Positions 52,315-59,785 of a stretch of 64,000 nucleotides of DNA are shown piece after piece. Position 1 is the stretch's first letter; every line of letters begins with the position of its first letter. A program made the translations under genes and the position numbers. The stretch covers positions 4,526,001 through 4,590,000 of the forward strand of contig NZ_AP022617.1 in the NCBI RefSeq assembly GCF_010731575.1, given 5' to 3'. This DNA is from Mycolicibacterium monacense (lineage in GTDB: Bacteria > Actinomycetota > Actinomycetes > Mycobacteriales > Mycobacteriaceae). The notes below the pieces were generated by a model. It was not told the origin of the DNA. It worked only from the letters and a program-made list of their open reading frames with translations, and searched no databases.

Positions 52315-53859
52315 ATGTCAGCTTTCGACGAGGAGGTCGACGTCGTCGTCGTCGGATCCGGCGGCGGTGTCGCCGGCGCCTACACCGCGGCGCGCGAAGG
52401 ACTGTCCGTCGCCCTCGTCGAGGCGACCGAACGCTTCGGCGGAACCACCGCGTACTCCGGTGGCGGCGGCATGTGGTTCCCGTGCAACCCGGTGGCGCAG
52501 CGGGCGGGCATCGACGACAGCCCCGAGGACGCGCTCGCGTACTTCCATCGCGTAGTCGGTGACCGGACGCCGTTGGACCTGCAGCGGGCCTACGTCCTGG
52601 GCGGCCCCCGCCTCATCGAATACCTCGAACGAGACGAGCATTTCCAGTTCGCCGAACTCCCCTGGCCGGACTACTTCGGTGCGGTCGAACACGCCCGCGC
52701 CGACGGCCGCCGCCACATCGTCCCGGTACCGCTGCCCGCCGCCGACGTCGGACCGCAGGCCGCGCAGATCCGCGGACCGCTCGACGCCGAACGCCTCGGG
52801 CATCCAGTCCCCGCACTGTTGACCGGAGGGCGGGCGCTGATCGGGCGCTTCCTCGCCGCGCTCGCTCGGTTCCCGCACGCACGAACCCATCTGGGTGCGC
52901 CGCTGGTCGATCTCGTCGACGTCGACGGCGCGGTCGTCGGGGCGGTGATCAACCGCGACGGTGAGAACGTCAGGGTTCGCGCACGCCGCGGCGTGCTGCT
53001 CGCCGCGGGTGGATTCGAGCAGAACTCCCGGATGCGCGAATCGTTCGGTGTGCCGGGACGAGCCGAGGACACGATGGGATGTCCCGGCAACACCGGCGCG
53101 GCACATCGGGCGGCGATCCGGGTCGGCGCCGCCACCGACCTCATGGATCAGGCGTGGTGGTCGCCCGGCCTGACCCACCCGGACGGGCGGTCGGCGTTCG
53201 CGCTCTGGTTCACCGGCGGCATCTTCGTCGATCAGCGCGGTGAACGGTTCGTCAACGAATCGGCGCCCTACGACCGGCTGGGCCGGGCCGTTATCGCCGA
53301 GATGGATTCTCGGGGTATGACTTTGCCGTTCTGGATGGTCTACGACGACCGCGAGGGCGAGGTGCCTCCGGTCAAGGCCACCAACGTGGCGATGGTCGAG
53401 GCAGCACAGTACCGGGACGCCGGTCTGTGGCGTACGGCGGACACGCTCGACACACTGGCGGACTTGATCGGGGTCCCGGCGGTTGCGTTGACCGCCACGG
53501 TCGCCCGGTTCAACGCGATGGTCGCCGGCGGGCGCGACACCGACTTCGGCCGCGGTGACGAACCGTATGACCGCGCGTTCTCCGGCGGTAGGTCGCCGAT
53601 GGTGGCGATCGAGCAACCGCCCTTCCACGCCGCGGCTTTCGGGGTGTCGGACCTGGGCACCAAGGGCGGACTGCGTACCGATACCAGCGCACGTGTGCTC
53701 GACGCCGACGGCAGGCCGATCCCCGGCCTCTACGCTGCGGGCAACACCATGGCCGCGGTCAGTGGCACGACGTATCCGGGTGGCGGCAACCCGATCGGCG
53801 CCTCCCTGCTGTTCAGCCATCTCGCCGCGATGGACATGGCGGGCGCGGGACCGCGGTGA
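52315..53859 (+). CDS. 3-Ketosteroid Delta1-dehydrogenase family flavoprotein
   Basis: A 514-residue FAD enzyme of the KstD family: VVGSGGGVAGAYTAA, GGTTAYSGGGGMWFP, DEPYDRAFSGGR and the C-terminal YPGGGNPIG clamp. It is somewhat shorter than the 46425 KstD and is divergent from padR. Likely substrates are a 3-keto-4-ene or saturated steroid. ATG 52315 has GAAAGG about 8 nt upstream, so it may have a leader. It is coupled to a thioesterase by GTGA. Confidence 0.85.
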   Translation: MSAFDEEVDVVVVGSGGGVAGAYTAAREGLSVALVEATERFGGTTAYSGGGGMWFPCNPVAQRAGIDDSPEDALAYFHRVVGDRTPLDLQRAYVLGGPRLIEYLERDEHFQFAELPWPDYFGAVEHARADGRRHIVPVPLPAADVGPQAAQIRGPLDAERLGHPVPALLTGGRALIGRFLAALARFPHARTHLGAPLVDLVDVDGAVVGAVINRDGENVRVRARRGVLLAAGGFEQNSRMRESFGVPGRAEDTMGCPGNTGAAHRAAIRVGAATDLMDQAWWSPGLTHPDGRSAFALWFTGGIFVDQRGERFVNESAPYDRLGRAVIAEMDSRGMTLPFWMVYDDREGEVPPVKATNVAMVEAAQYRDAGLWRTADTLDTLADLIGVPAVALTATVARFNAMVAGGRDTDFGRGDEPYDRAFSGGRSPMVAIEQPPFHAAAFGVSDLGTKGGLRTDTSARVLDADGRPIPGLYAAGNTMAAVSGTTYPGGGNPIGASLLFSHLAAMDMAGAGPR

Positions 53860-54437
53860 ACGACGGGCACGAACCGTTGACGGAGTCGGTCCGGTCCCTG
53901 ATCGACGCCGTCATCCGCACCGAGGTCGACCCCGAGAAGATCGCCGCCGCACACGCCCACGTCGCGGCGGCCCTCGACATCCTCGGTGAACAGATGATGC
54001 CGGGTGCCTACGGAGTCCGAGCCGCACCCGACGGCCGTCGCGCGCCCCGGGGCAACGTCCTCATCGGGGAGCGCAACGCGATCGCTCCACCGCTGATCGT
54101 GGATCGTGACGAGGCCGGCCTGGTCAGCACCGAGGTGGACCTCGGCGCGGCGTACGAGGGGCCGGTCGGTCACGTCCACGGCGGCGTGTGTTCGCTGATC
54201 CTGGACCATCTACTCGGGGCCACCGCACACCGTCCGGACCGCCCGGCGTTCACCGGCACGCTTCAGTTGCGGTACGTGCGTCCCACACCGCTGGGCCCGT
54301 TGCGTGCCGAGGCCTGGGTAGAGCACGAGGACGGACGGAAGACCTATGCCCGGGGCCGGATTCTGTCCGCCGGCCAGACCACGGTGGAGGCCCAGGGTGT
54401 CTTCATCCGGCCCAGGGCGGACCGATCGGCCGACTAG
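53856..54437 (+). CDS. PaaI-type hotdog thioesterase
   Basis: A 193-residue hotdog-fold acyl-CoA thioesterase: GHVHGGVCSLILDHLLGATAH carries the catalytic turn and helix, followed by LQLRYVRPTPLGPLRAEAWV and the C-terminal GVFIRP. It would release CoA from a ring-degradation or side-chain acyl-CoA. The GTG start overlaps the flavoprotein stop. Its own stop shares CTAG with the opposing Mce-associated gene. Confidence 0.87.
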   Translation: MNDGHEPLTESVRSLIDAVIRTEVDPEKIAAAHAHVAAALDILGEQMMPGAYGVRAAPDGRRAPRGNVLIGERNAIAPPLIVDRDEAGLVSTEVDLGAAYEGPVGHVHGGVCSLILDHLLGATAHRPDRPAFTGTLQLRYVRPTPLGPLRAEAWVEHEDGRKTYARGRILSAGQTTVEAQGVFIRPRADRSAD

Positions 54438-54940
54438 ATCGGGTCGAACGCCGAGATCAGCCACCGTTCACCGACTTTGGTGAGGCTGACCATGACGCTG
54501 CTCGCGGTCTGTGAGGCGTCCGGACGCTCCCGGCTCGTCGTCGTCTGGTTGACGTAGACCAGTACTTTCGCGGTGTCCGGGTGGATCTCGGCCTCCGCGG
54601 CACGGACGACCGCCGCCTCGCTCCGTACCGCTCTCTCTCTGGCCGCCGGCAGCAGGATCTCGTCGCTGAATTTGCCGTAGTAGGTGAGGAATTCGCCCGT
54701 CAGGTGGGTTTTCGCGGCTGTCAGGTCGGTGTCGACGCTGTCGGGTTGATAGGACAGCAGGGCGACCGTGCCCTCCGAGGCCGCCCGGACCGCCGCCGAG
54801 GCGGCCGCCCCGTCGGTCTGCACATCGGTGCGGTACTGGGTGACGTAGAGGACGACCGCCAGCCCGACGGACGCCGCGGCGATCAGTACGGTCAGGATGA
54901 GCCGCCAGCGTGCCTGCCGCATCGTGCTCCGAACGTTCAC
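54434..54940 (-). CDS. Mce-associated membrane protein
   Basis: A 168-residue protein with one N-terminal membrane helix (about 8-30, LILTVLIAAASVGLAVVLYV) and a periplasmic NTF2-like domain, typical of Mas (Mce-associated) proteins found downstream of mce operons. These are thought to aid assembly or function of Mce complexes. The GTG start overlaps the upstream Mas gene (GTGA). It ends convergent with the thioesterase. Confidence 0.86.
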   Translation of the reverse strand: MNVRSTMRQARWRLILTVLIAAASVGLAVVLYVTQYRTDVQTDGAAASAAVRAASEGTVALLSYQPDSVDTDLTAAKTHLTGEFLTYYGKFSDEILLPAARERAVRSEAAVVRAAEAEIHPDTAKVLVYVNQTTTSRERPDASQTASSVMVSLTKVGERWLISAFDPI

Positions 54941-55545
54941 GGGACGAACTCCATCTTCGACATCTTGAGTCGGCCTGCGTCCCTGACGATGTCGACGCTG
55001 AGACGCCACGCCCGGGGTTGTTTGTCGGCGCCTGCGGCGTTGGTGACCGTCGACGTCGTGGTGACGAGAACGGTTGCCGAATCCTCCGTCATGGATTCGA
55101 CGGCGGCCGCCTTGACCTTGACGTCGGTGACCACCTTGCCGTCCTGGGTGAGCTTGACGAAGTCCTCTGAGGCCGACTTGAACTCCTCGTGGAACTGTCC
55201 GGTCGAGCTGTCGAGGATCTGCTTGACGCTCTCCTCCGCCTTGGCGGCGTCGATGGACATCAGTGTGATCGCGATCTGCCTCGCCGCGGCCTCGAACTCG
55301 GCCGACTGCTGTTGTCGGTGCATCGCTTCGCGGTGGTGCCACGTCACGTATCCACTCGCCGCAAGCGATGCGGCGGTGACGAACACGGCGAGGACAGCGA
55401 CGACGGTGCTCCAGCCCGGGCGGCGGAAGCGGCGGCGTTTCGGCTCGGCCGCTTCGGCTTCCGCTTCGTCGGCCAGCGCTTCTTCGTTCAGCGCTTCGTC
55501 GTTCAGCGCTTCGTCGTTCAGCACAGAGGTCTTGCCGTGAGGCAC
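54937..55545 (-). CDS. Mce-associated membrane protein with repeat N-terminus
   Basis: A 202-residue Mas protein. An acidic repeat (LNDEA-LNDEA-LNEEA) and basic KRRRFRR precede a membrane helix (about 46-68, STVVAVLAVFVTAASLAASGYV) and a periplasmic domain. The GTG start at 55545 has the RBS GGAAGGAGG in a 34-nt leader after TAGGGT; a regulon operator lies 28 nt before that hexamer. It is paired with the next Mas gene. Confidence 0.86.
   Translation of the reverse strand: MPHGKTSVLNDEALNDEALNEEALADEAEAEAAEPKRRRFRRPGWSTVVAVLAVFVTAASLAASGYVTWHHREAMHRQQQSAEFEAAARQIAITLMSIDAAKAEESVKQILDSSTGQFHEEFKSASEDFVKLTQDGKVVTDVKVKAAAVESMTEDSATVLVTTTSTVTNAAGADKQPRAWRLSVDIVRDAGRLKMSKMEFVP
55475..55519. repeat. 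15-bp tandem repeat in a Mce-associated gene
   Basis: Three copies of AGCGCTTCGTCGTTC (one with a single change), encoding the LNDEA/LNEEA cytoplasmic repeats. Length variation between strains would be expected here. Confidence 0.75.
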
Positions 55546-55613
55546 TACGGCCTCCTTCCGATCTACTACTTCAGCGGGACCCTAGTCACCCGGTTGCGGG
55601 GTCCTCGTCCGCT

Positions 55614-55632
55614 GTCTCGCTGACCGGTCACC
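55614..55632. promoter_or_regulatory. Steroid-cluster operator, Mas-pair promoter (weaker copy)
   Basis: TGTCTCGCTGACCGGTCAC matches 12 of 18 positions but is exactly 28 nt from TAGGGT (55580-55585, minus strand), upstream of the Mas gene at 55545. It overlaps the 3' end of the MmpS-like gene. Confidence 0.52.
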
Positions 55633-56032
55633 ACATCCGCACGGAGCACAGGGCGCCCTTCGGGCCCTCCTGGGTGGCGACCACGACCCCGTCGACGGTC
55701 AGTTCGCAGCGGAAATTCGGCCGGTCGGGACCGACGCCACTGCTGGCGGTGACCATCGCCCAGCGGTCCGGATCGACGAGTGTGGTGTCGAAGACCCACG
55801 GCCGGGCGGGGTACAGGACGACCTCCGCCTTCGGACTTGACCGGTAGGGGTTGTGGCTGTAGTCGGCCCAATTGGGCGGATCGACAGCGCGGTAATAGAT
55901 ATCGGCCTTGGTCGGCTGGTCCGCGGTGACGGTGTACCGGACGTGATGCGGCACGGGACCCTGCGCCGATGCCTGCGGTGCCATGCCGAGAATCAGACCG
56001 GCGATCGCTGCCGGTGCCCCGAACCGGTTCAC
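55628..56032 (-). CDS. Secreted MmpS-like domain protein
   Basis: A 134-residue exported protein: signal peptide at 1-24 (VNRFGAPAAIAGLILGMAPQ, then ASA), then a beta-sandwich-like domain with VRYTVTADQPTKADIYYRAV, RWAMVTASS and FRCELTVDGVVVATQ, which matches the extracytoplasmic domain of MmpS proteins. MmpS partners RND lipid transporters, but no MmpL is here. The two cysteines (RCELT and ALCSVRMW) probably form a disulfide. The GTG start overlaps the previous stop. Confidence 0.75.
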   Translation of the reverse strand: MNRFGAPAAIAGLILGMAPQASAQGPVPHHVRYTVTADQPTKADIYYRAVDPPNWADYSHNPYRSSPKAEVVLYPARPWVFDTTLVDPDRWAMVTASSGVGPDRPNFRCELTVDGVVVATQEGPKGALCSVRMW

Positions 56033-56409
56033 GCGTTGTCTCCACGTACCCAGAGGCTTTCGCCGCTGGAGGCCACGCAGCTGAGGAACAGTCCGTCGGG
56101 CGCTTGGGCCACCGAGTTCTCGAAGCCCGTGCAGTTGGTGTTCTCCACCCGGATGCCCTCCATCGGCGGTGACCGGAAGTACCGCGGCGCGTACCGGCGC
56201 GGCGAACCGCAGAACACGAGCCTGCCCCAGTCCGTGGTGCCGAACACGAAGTGAGAGGTGTTGGCGCACGGAGCGCCCAGCGTGACGTTGCCGGCGATGC
56301 CCGGGACGCAGGCGGGCTCTTCGCATCCCAACGGGTCCGCACCGGCCGGGGCGGAGGCGAAGACGGCCGCGGTGACCACCGCGGAAACGACGAAGACGGG
56401 CGTGCGCAC
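56029..56409 (-). CDS. Small secreted cysteine-rich protein
   Basis: A 126-residue exported protein with a signal peptide (MRTPVFVVSAVVTAAVFASAP, cleavage near AGA-DP) and six cysteines in the mature part (GCEEPACVPG, APCANTS, FCGSP, NCTG and LSCVASS), suggesting disulfides. No family is recognised. The GTG start is 6 nt after CACAGT with a regulon operator 28 nt before it, so it belongs to the steroid regulon and forms an operon with the MmpS-like gene. Confidence 0.72.
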   Translation of the reverse strand: MRTPVFVVSAVVTAAVFASAPAGADPLGCEEPACVPGIAGNVTLGAPCANTSHFVFGTTDWGRLVFCGSPRRYAPRYFRSPPMEGIRVENTNCTGFENSVAQAPDGLFLSCVASSGESLWVRGDNA

Positions 56410-56449
56410 GGCGCCACTGTGGCATCCGGGACAGCGACCGCGCGCGAAT

Positions 56450-56468
56450 CGTCCCGCTCAGCGGCCGA
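56450..56468. promoter_or_regulatory. Steroid-cluster operator, divergent secreted-protein promoter (weaker copy)
   Basis: CGTCCCGCTCAGCGGCCGA matches 13 of 18 positions. Spacing supports both directions: 28 nt to CACAGT then GTG 56409, and 29 nt to TAGCCT (56498-56503) then a leader with GAGGAGA before TTG 56534. Confidence 0.6.
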
Positions 56469-56533
56469 TGCGGCGCCGAGGTGGGTCGCGCCGCTGTTAG
56501 CCTCGCCCATCGACGAATGCTGAGGAGACGGCG

Positions 56534-57043
56534 TTGCGGGTGTTGGGCATGGTCACCACGGTCGGAGCGCTGGCAGCTGTCGCGAGCCTGGCACATCCGG
56601 CGACCGCATCGGCGGACCCGGAGTGGGGTCTCAACGGTACGTACTCCGCCACGTCGAACGGTGAGTGGGCGAAGAAGAACGAAGTCTTCCGCGACGAAGC
56701 CACCGTCCGGGCCGTCTGGACCATCGACACCGTCTGCAGCTACCCCACCGAATGCACCGGCACAGTCCGCAGCGACCAGGGCTGGGAGGCTCCCATCTAC
56801 AAGAAGGGCGGCATCTGGTACGTCAAGCACACCGTGCCACGCTGGGAGCCCTGCCCGGACGGCACCGCGGCCGACGGACTCCAGGTGTTCCGGTTCGTGC
56901 CGACGGTGCCCGACGGCAGCATGACCGACCCGGCCTCCACGACGCTGACCGGCGAAGACCAGACAACCGGCCCGAGCGGCGCCTGCGGCGTCAGCCGGCC
57001 GCTGTTCATCACGATGCCGTTCAAACTGGTCAAGCTGAGCTGA
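56534..57043 (+). CDS. Small secreted cysteine-containing protein
   Basis: A 169-residue exported protein with a signal peptide ending ASA-DP and a domain with WGLNGTYSATSNGEWAKKN, four cysteines (VCSYPTEC, EPCPDG, GACGVS) and C-terminal FKLVKL. A distant paralogue of the 49821 protein. TTG 56534 is chosen because GAGGAGA lies just upstream; GTG 56540 and ATG 56549 are alternatives. It lies between mceF and the Mas genes but on the opposite strand, and its stop is 4 bp from mceF. Confidence 0.75.
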   Translation: MRVLGMVTTVGALAAVASLAHPATASADPEWGLNGTYSATSNGEWAKKNEVFRDEATVRAVWTIDTVCSYPTECTGTVRSDQGWEAPIYKKGGIWYVKHTVPRWEPCPDGTAADGLQVFRFVPTVPDGSMTDPASTTLTGEDQTTGPSGACGVSRPLFITMPFKLVKLS

Positions 57044-57047
57044 CCTC

Positions 57048-58586
57048 TCAGGCCCCTGTCGGCAGCAGGTCCTGCCATGTCTTGTTCTGCCCGCCGGCAT
57101 CTTTCGAGCCGAGCGCAGGCTGCGTGAACACCTTGCCGTCGGGTGTGGCGTATTTCCCGGTCTGCGGATCGTAGGTGGCGATCGCCACCGAAGGACCACC
57201 GGACTCACCGGGGGTGAATGCGCTCGGCGCGACGGCCGGGCCACCGGGCGCCGGTGCCGGTTCGGGACTCGGCGGCGGCATGGGCGTGCCGCCGACCGGA
57301 CCGTAGAGCTGCTCGTCGGAGTCGACGCGATCGTCCGGCGGGATCCCCTGCGCGACAAGGGAGGGATCGAACGGGTAGGGACCCAGCACGTGCTGACGCA
57401 TGGCCAGGGGCTCGAACGGTTTGTCGCTGGCGCACTGTTCGGCGGTGGCCGCCCGCTTGCCCGGCTGACCCATGCACGGGTAGTTGCGGGCCCCGCGCAC
57501 CCCGATCGGGGAGTCCTGCGGCAGTTTGCAGTACAGACCGTCGGGGGTGTCGATGTCGCTCTCGTCGTCGGGTGAGCGCCACGACGACGGGGGCAGGAAC
57601 CCCACGGTGCACGCGGGCGGATCGTTGAGGTTGAGGGTGAAGTCGCCCAAGGACATTCCCGTCGGGTTGTTCCGCGAGACGCCCACCGTCTGCGTCGCGG
57701 CCACATACGGCGGAAGCAGTACGAGGAGCTGTTCGATCGATGCGTGGTAGGTGACCGCGACCTGACCGATGGTGGTGAGGTTGGCCAGCAGCACCGGCAG
57801 CGTCGGTTTGACGGCGTTGAGCAGCCGCGACGCCTCGTCGGCAGCACCGGGACCGGTGCCCAGCAGCGTGCGGACCTGTGGGTCGTTCGCGGCCACCTGA
57901 CCGGTGACACCGGCCAGGCTGCGGGCCCAGGTGCGGAGCTGATCGGCGGTCTGCGCCTGACCCTCGAGCAGTGGCCCGCTGTCGTCGATGAGTGAACGCA
58001 TCTCGCCGCTGACGCCCTTGGCGTCCCCGACCACCGTCGCCGACGAGTCGAGCATCGATCCGAGATCGTATGCGGAGCCGTTGAGGGCCTTCGCCGATTC
58101 GTGGAGCAGGCCGCTGATCTTGTCCTTGGGAATGCTGTCGATCATCGCGCTCACCTCGTCGAGCATCGGCCCGACCGCCTGCGGGATCGACGTGTTCTCC
58201 ACACCGATGACCGAACCGTCGTGCAGATACGGAGCGGATCCGGTGCGCGGCTGCAGATCGACGTACTGCTCACCGACCGCCGACACACTGCGCACAGCGG
58301 CGTGCAGGTCGGCGGGGATGTCCTGGTTCGTGCCGAGCGACAGCGTGGCCACCGCGCCCTGCCGGGTGGCGCGCACGTCGGTGACCTTCCCGACCTCGAC
58401 ACCGCGGTAGGTCACGTTCGAAAACCGGTAGAGGCCACCGGTGCCCGGCAGTTCGACGGTCACCGTCATCCGGCCGATCCCGAGCAGGGTGGGAGCCTGC
58501 AGGTACCCGAAGATCATCACACCCATCGCCACCACAGCGGTGACCGTGAAGATGATCAGCTGGGTACGCACGAAACGGGTGAGCAT
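57048..58586 (-). CDS. mceF: Mce family protein F
   Basis: A 512-residue Mce protein. N-terminal MLTRFVRTQLIIFTVTAVVAMG anchors it in the membrane, then the MlaD/Mce domain (about 40-115, with VTYRGVEVGKVTDV and SAVGEQYVDLQPR), a long helical needle region, and a proline-rich C-terminus (PMPPPSPEPAPAPGGPAV). Mce subunits form a hexameric periplasmic channel for lipids. It is last in the A-F order. Its ATG overlaps the mceE stop by 1 nt (TGATG). Confidence 0.92.
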   Translation of the reverse strand: MLTRFVRTQLIIFTVTAVVAMGVMIFGYLQAPTLLGIGRMTVTVELPGTGGLYRFSNVTYRGVEVGKVTDVRATRQGAVATLSLGTNQDIPADLHAAVRSVSAVGEQYVDLQPRTGSAPYLHDGSVIGVENTSIPQAVGPMLDEVSAMIDSIPKDKISGLLHESAKALNGSAYDLGSMLDSSATVVGDAKGVSGEMRSLIDDSGPLLEGQAQTADQLRTWARSLAGVTGQVAANDPQVRTLLGTGPGAADEASRLLNAVKPTLPVLLANLTTIGQVAVTYHASIEQLLVLLPPYVAATQTVGVSRNNPTGMSLGDFTLNLNDPPACTVGFLPPSSWRSPDDESDIDTPDGLYCKLPQDSPIGVRGARNYPCMGQPGKRAATAEQCASDKPFEPLAMRQHVLGPYPFDPSLVAQGIPPDDRVDSDEQLYGPVGGTPMPPPSPEPAPAPGGPAVAPSAFTPGESGGPSVAIATYDPQTGKYATPDGKVFTQPALGSKDAGGQNKTWQDLLPTGA

Positions 58587-59785
58587 CAGTTACCCCCGAC
58601 GCTCGGGGACGGATCGACGGTGTCGACCCCGTCGGACGTCTCGGTCAGCTCGGGAACAGGCGCCACCGCCGCCGGCGGGGCGACCGGGGCGTTGAGCGGA
58701 TCCAGCGTGTAGTTGAGGTACCACGGGTCGCCGGGCGCCGGCACCATCGGGGTGCCCTCCTCCCCCCAGCGGGTGCCGAGGAACAGGCCGCGCTTGAGCC
58801 GCGGGATCGTGAAGTCGAAGATGATGAACTGGTTCATGTAGTCGCCCCGGATGGCCCGGTCGATGAAGCCCTGCGTGTAGGGGAACGTCGGGGCGTACGC
58901 CAGCGCCGTGCCGAGGTTCGGACCGACGTCGGCGAGCGCCTTGAGTGTCGGCTCCAGGTTCTTCAGGTTGCGCACGAGGTCGGCCTGGGTGTCCTCGACG
59001 AGGCCGGTGGCCGAATCGCTGAAGATCCGCAGTTTGTCCAGCGCGGTCGTGAGCCGGGGGCGTTCGGCGATCAGGACGTCGAGTGCAGGTGGGATGCGTT
59101 GCAGCGCAGAGGTGATGACCTCGCGCTGGCCGGCCAGAGTGCCGCCGAGCCGGTTGAGCGCGGCGAGGGAGGCGTTGATGTCGTCGCGCTGCGTGTCGAG
59201 CATTCCGACGAAGTCACGGAGTCGCACCAACAGGTCGCGCAACTTGTCTTCGCGACCGTTCAGGGTGGCGTTGAACTCCCGGATGATGTCCCCCGCCTGA
59301 CCCAGCCCGCCGCCGTTGACGACGACGGACAGCGACGACAGGGTCTGCTCCGTCGACGGATAGGTCGACGATCTGTCGAGCCCGAGGGTGGTTCCCGGCT
59401 GCAGACGACCGCTCGGCAGCTTGCCCACCGGCGGATCGAGCGCCAGATGCATGGACCCGAGCAGGCTGGTCTGGCCCACGGTGGCGACGGCGTTGGCCGG
59501 GATCACCGTCTCGGGCCGCACCGTCACCTCGACGTCGGCGTGCCAGCCACGCAGGGTCATCTTGCCGACGGTGCCGACCACCACGTCGCTCACCATCACC
59601 GGCGAATTGGATTCCAGCGTACCGACATTGGCGAGCTGGACACGATACGTCGTCGCACCGGAACCGGTGCCCACGGTGCCGGGAAGCGGTATCGAGTTGA
59701 GCCCGTCGAAGGTGCACCCGGAGGCGATGACGGTCACGCAGGCGGCGACCGCTGCCACGCGGAGGGTCGAACGGCGGCCGATCAT
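58586..59785 (-). CDS. mceE: Mce family protein E, lipoprotein
   Basis: A 399-residue Mce lipoprotein. The lipobox VTVIASGC places the acylated cysteine at residue 24 (LprK-type). The Mce domain follows (LANVGTLESNSPVMVSDVVVGTVG) and then long helices. The lipid anchor is the standard feature of the E subunit. ATG 59785 overlaps the mceD stop (ATGA). In-frame residues further upstream are shadow of mceD's proline-rich end. Confidence 0.93.
   Translation of the reverse strand: MIGRRSTLRVAAVAACVTVIASGCTFDGLNSIPLPGTVGTGSGATTYRVQLANVGTLESNSPVMVSDVVVGTVGKMTLRGWHADVEVTVRPETVIPANAVATVGQTSLLGSMHLALDPPVGKLPSGRLQPGTTLGLDRSSTYPSTEQTLSSLSVVVNGGGLGQAGDIIREFNATLNGREDKLRDLLVRLRDFVGMLDTQRDDINASLAALNRLGGTLAGQREVITSALQRIPPALDVLIAERPRLTTALDKLRIFSDSATGLVEDTQADLVRNLKNLEPTLKALADVGPNLGTALAYAPTFPYTQGFIDRAIRGDYMNQFIIFDFTIPRLKRGLFLGTRWGEEGTPMVPAPGDPWYLNYTLDPLNAPVAPPAAVAPVPELTETSDGVDTVDPSPSVGGN

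Noticed and set aside
55564..55582. Right half-site TTCAGCGGGACC upstream of the Mas gene
   Set aside because: No left half, and only 19 nt from the start codon. The 55614 site has the standard spacing and explains the promoter better.
56033..57910. Minus-strand extension upstream of the MmpS-like gene, across mceF
   Set aside because: The frame stays open but reads as arginine-rich noise over mceF and the secreted-protein gene. The real gene starts at GTG 56032 with a signal peptide.
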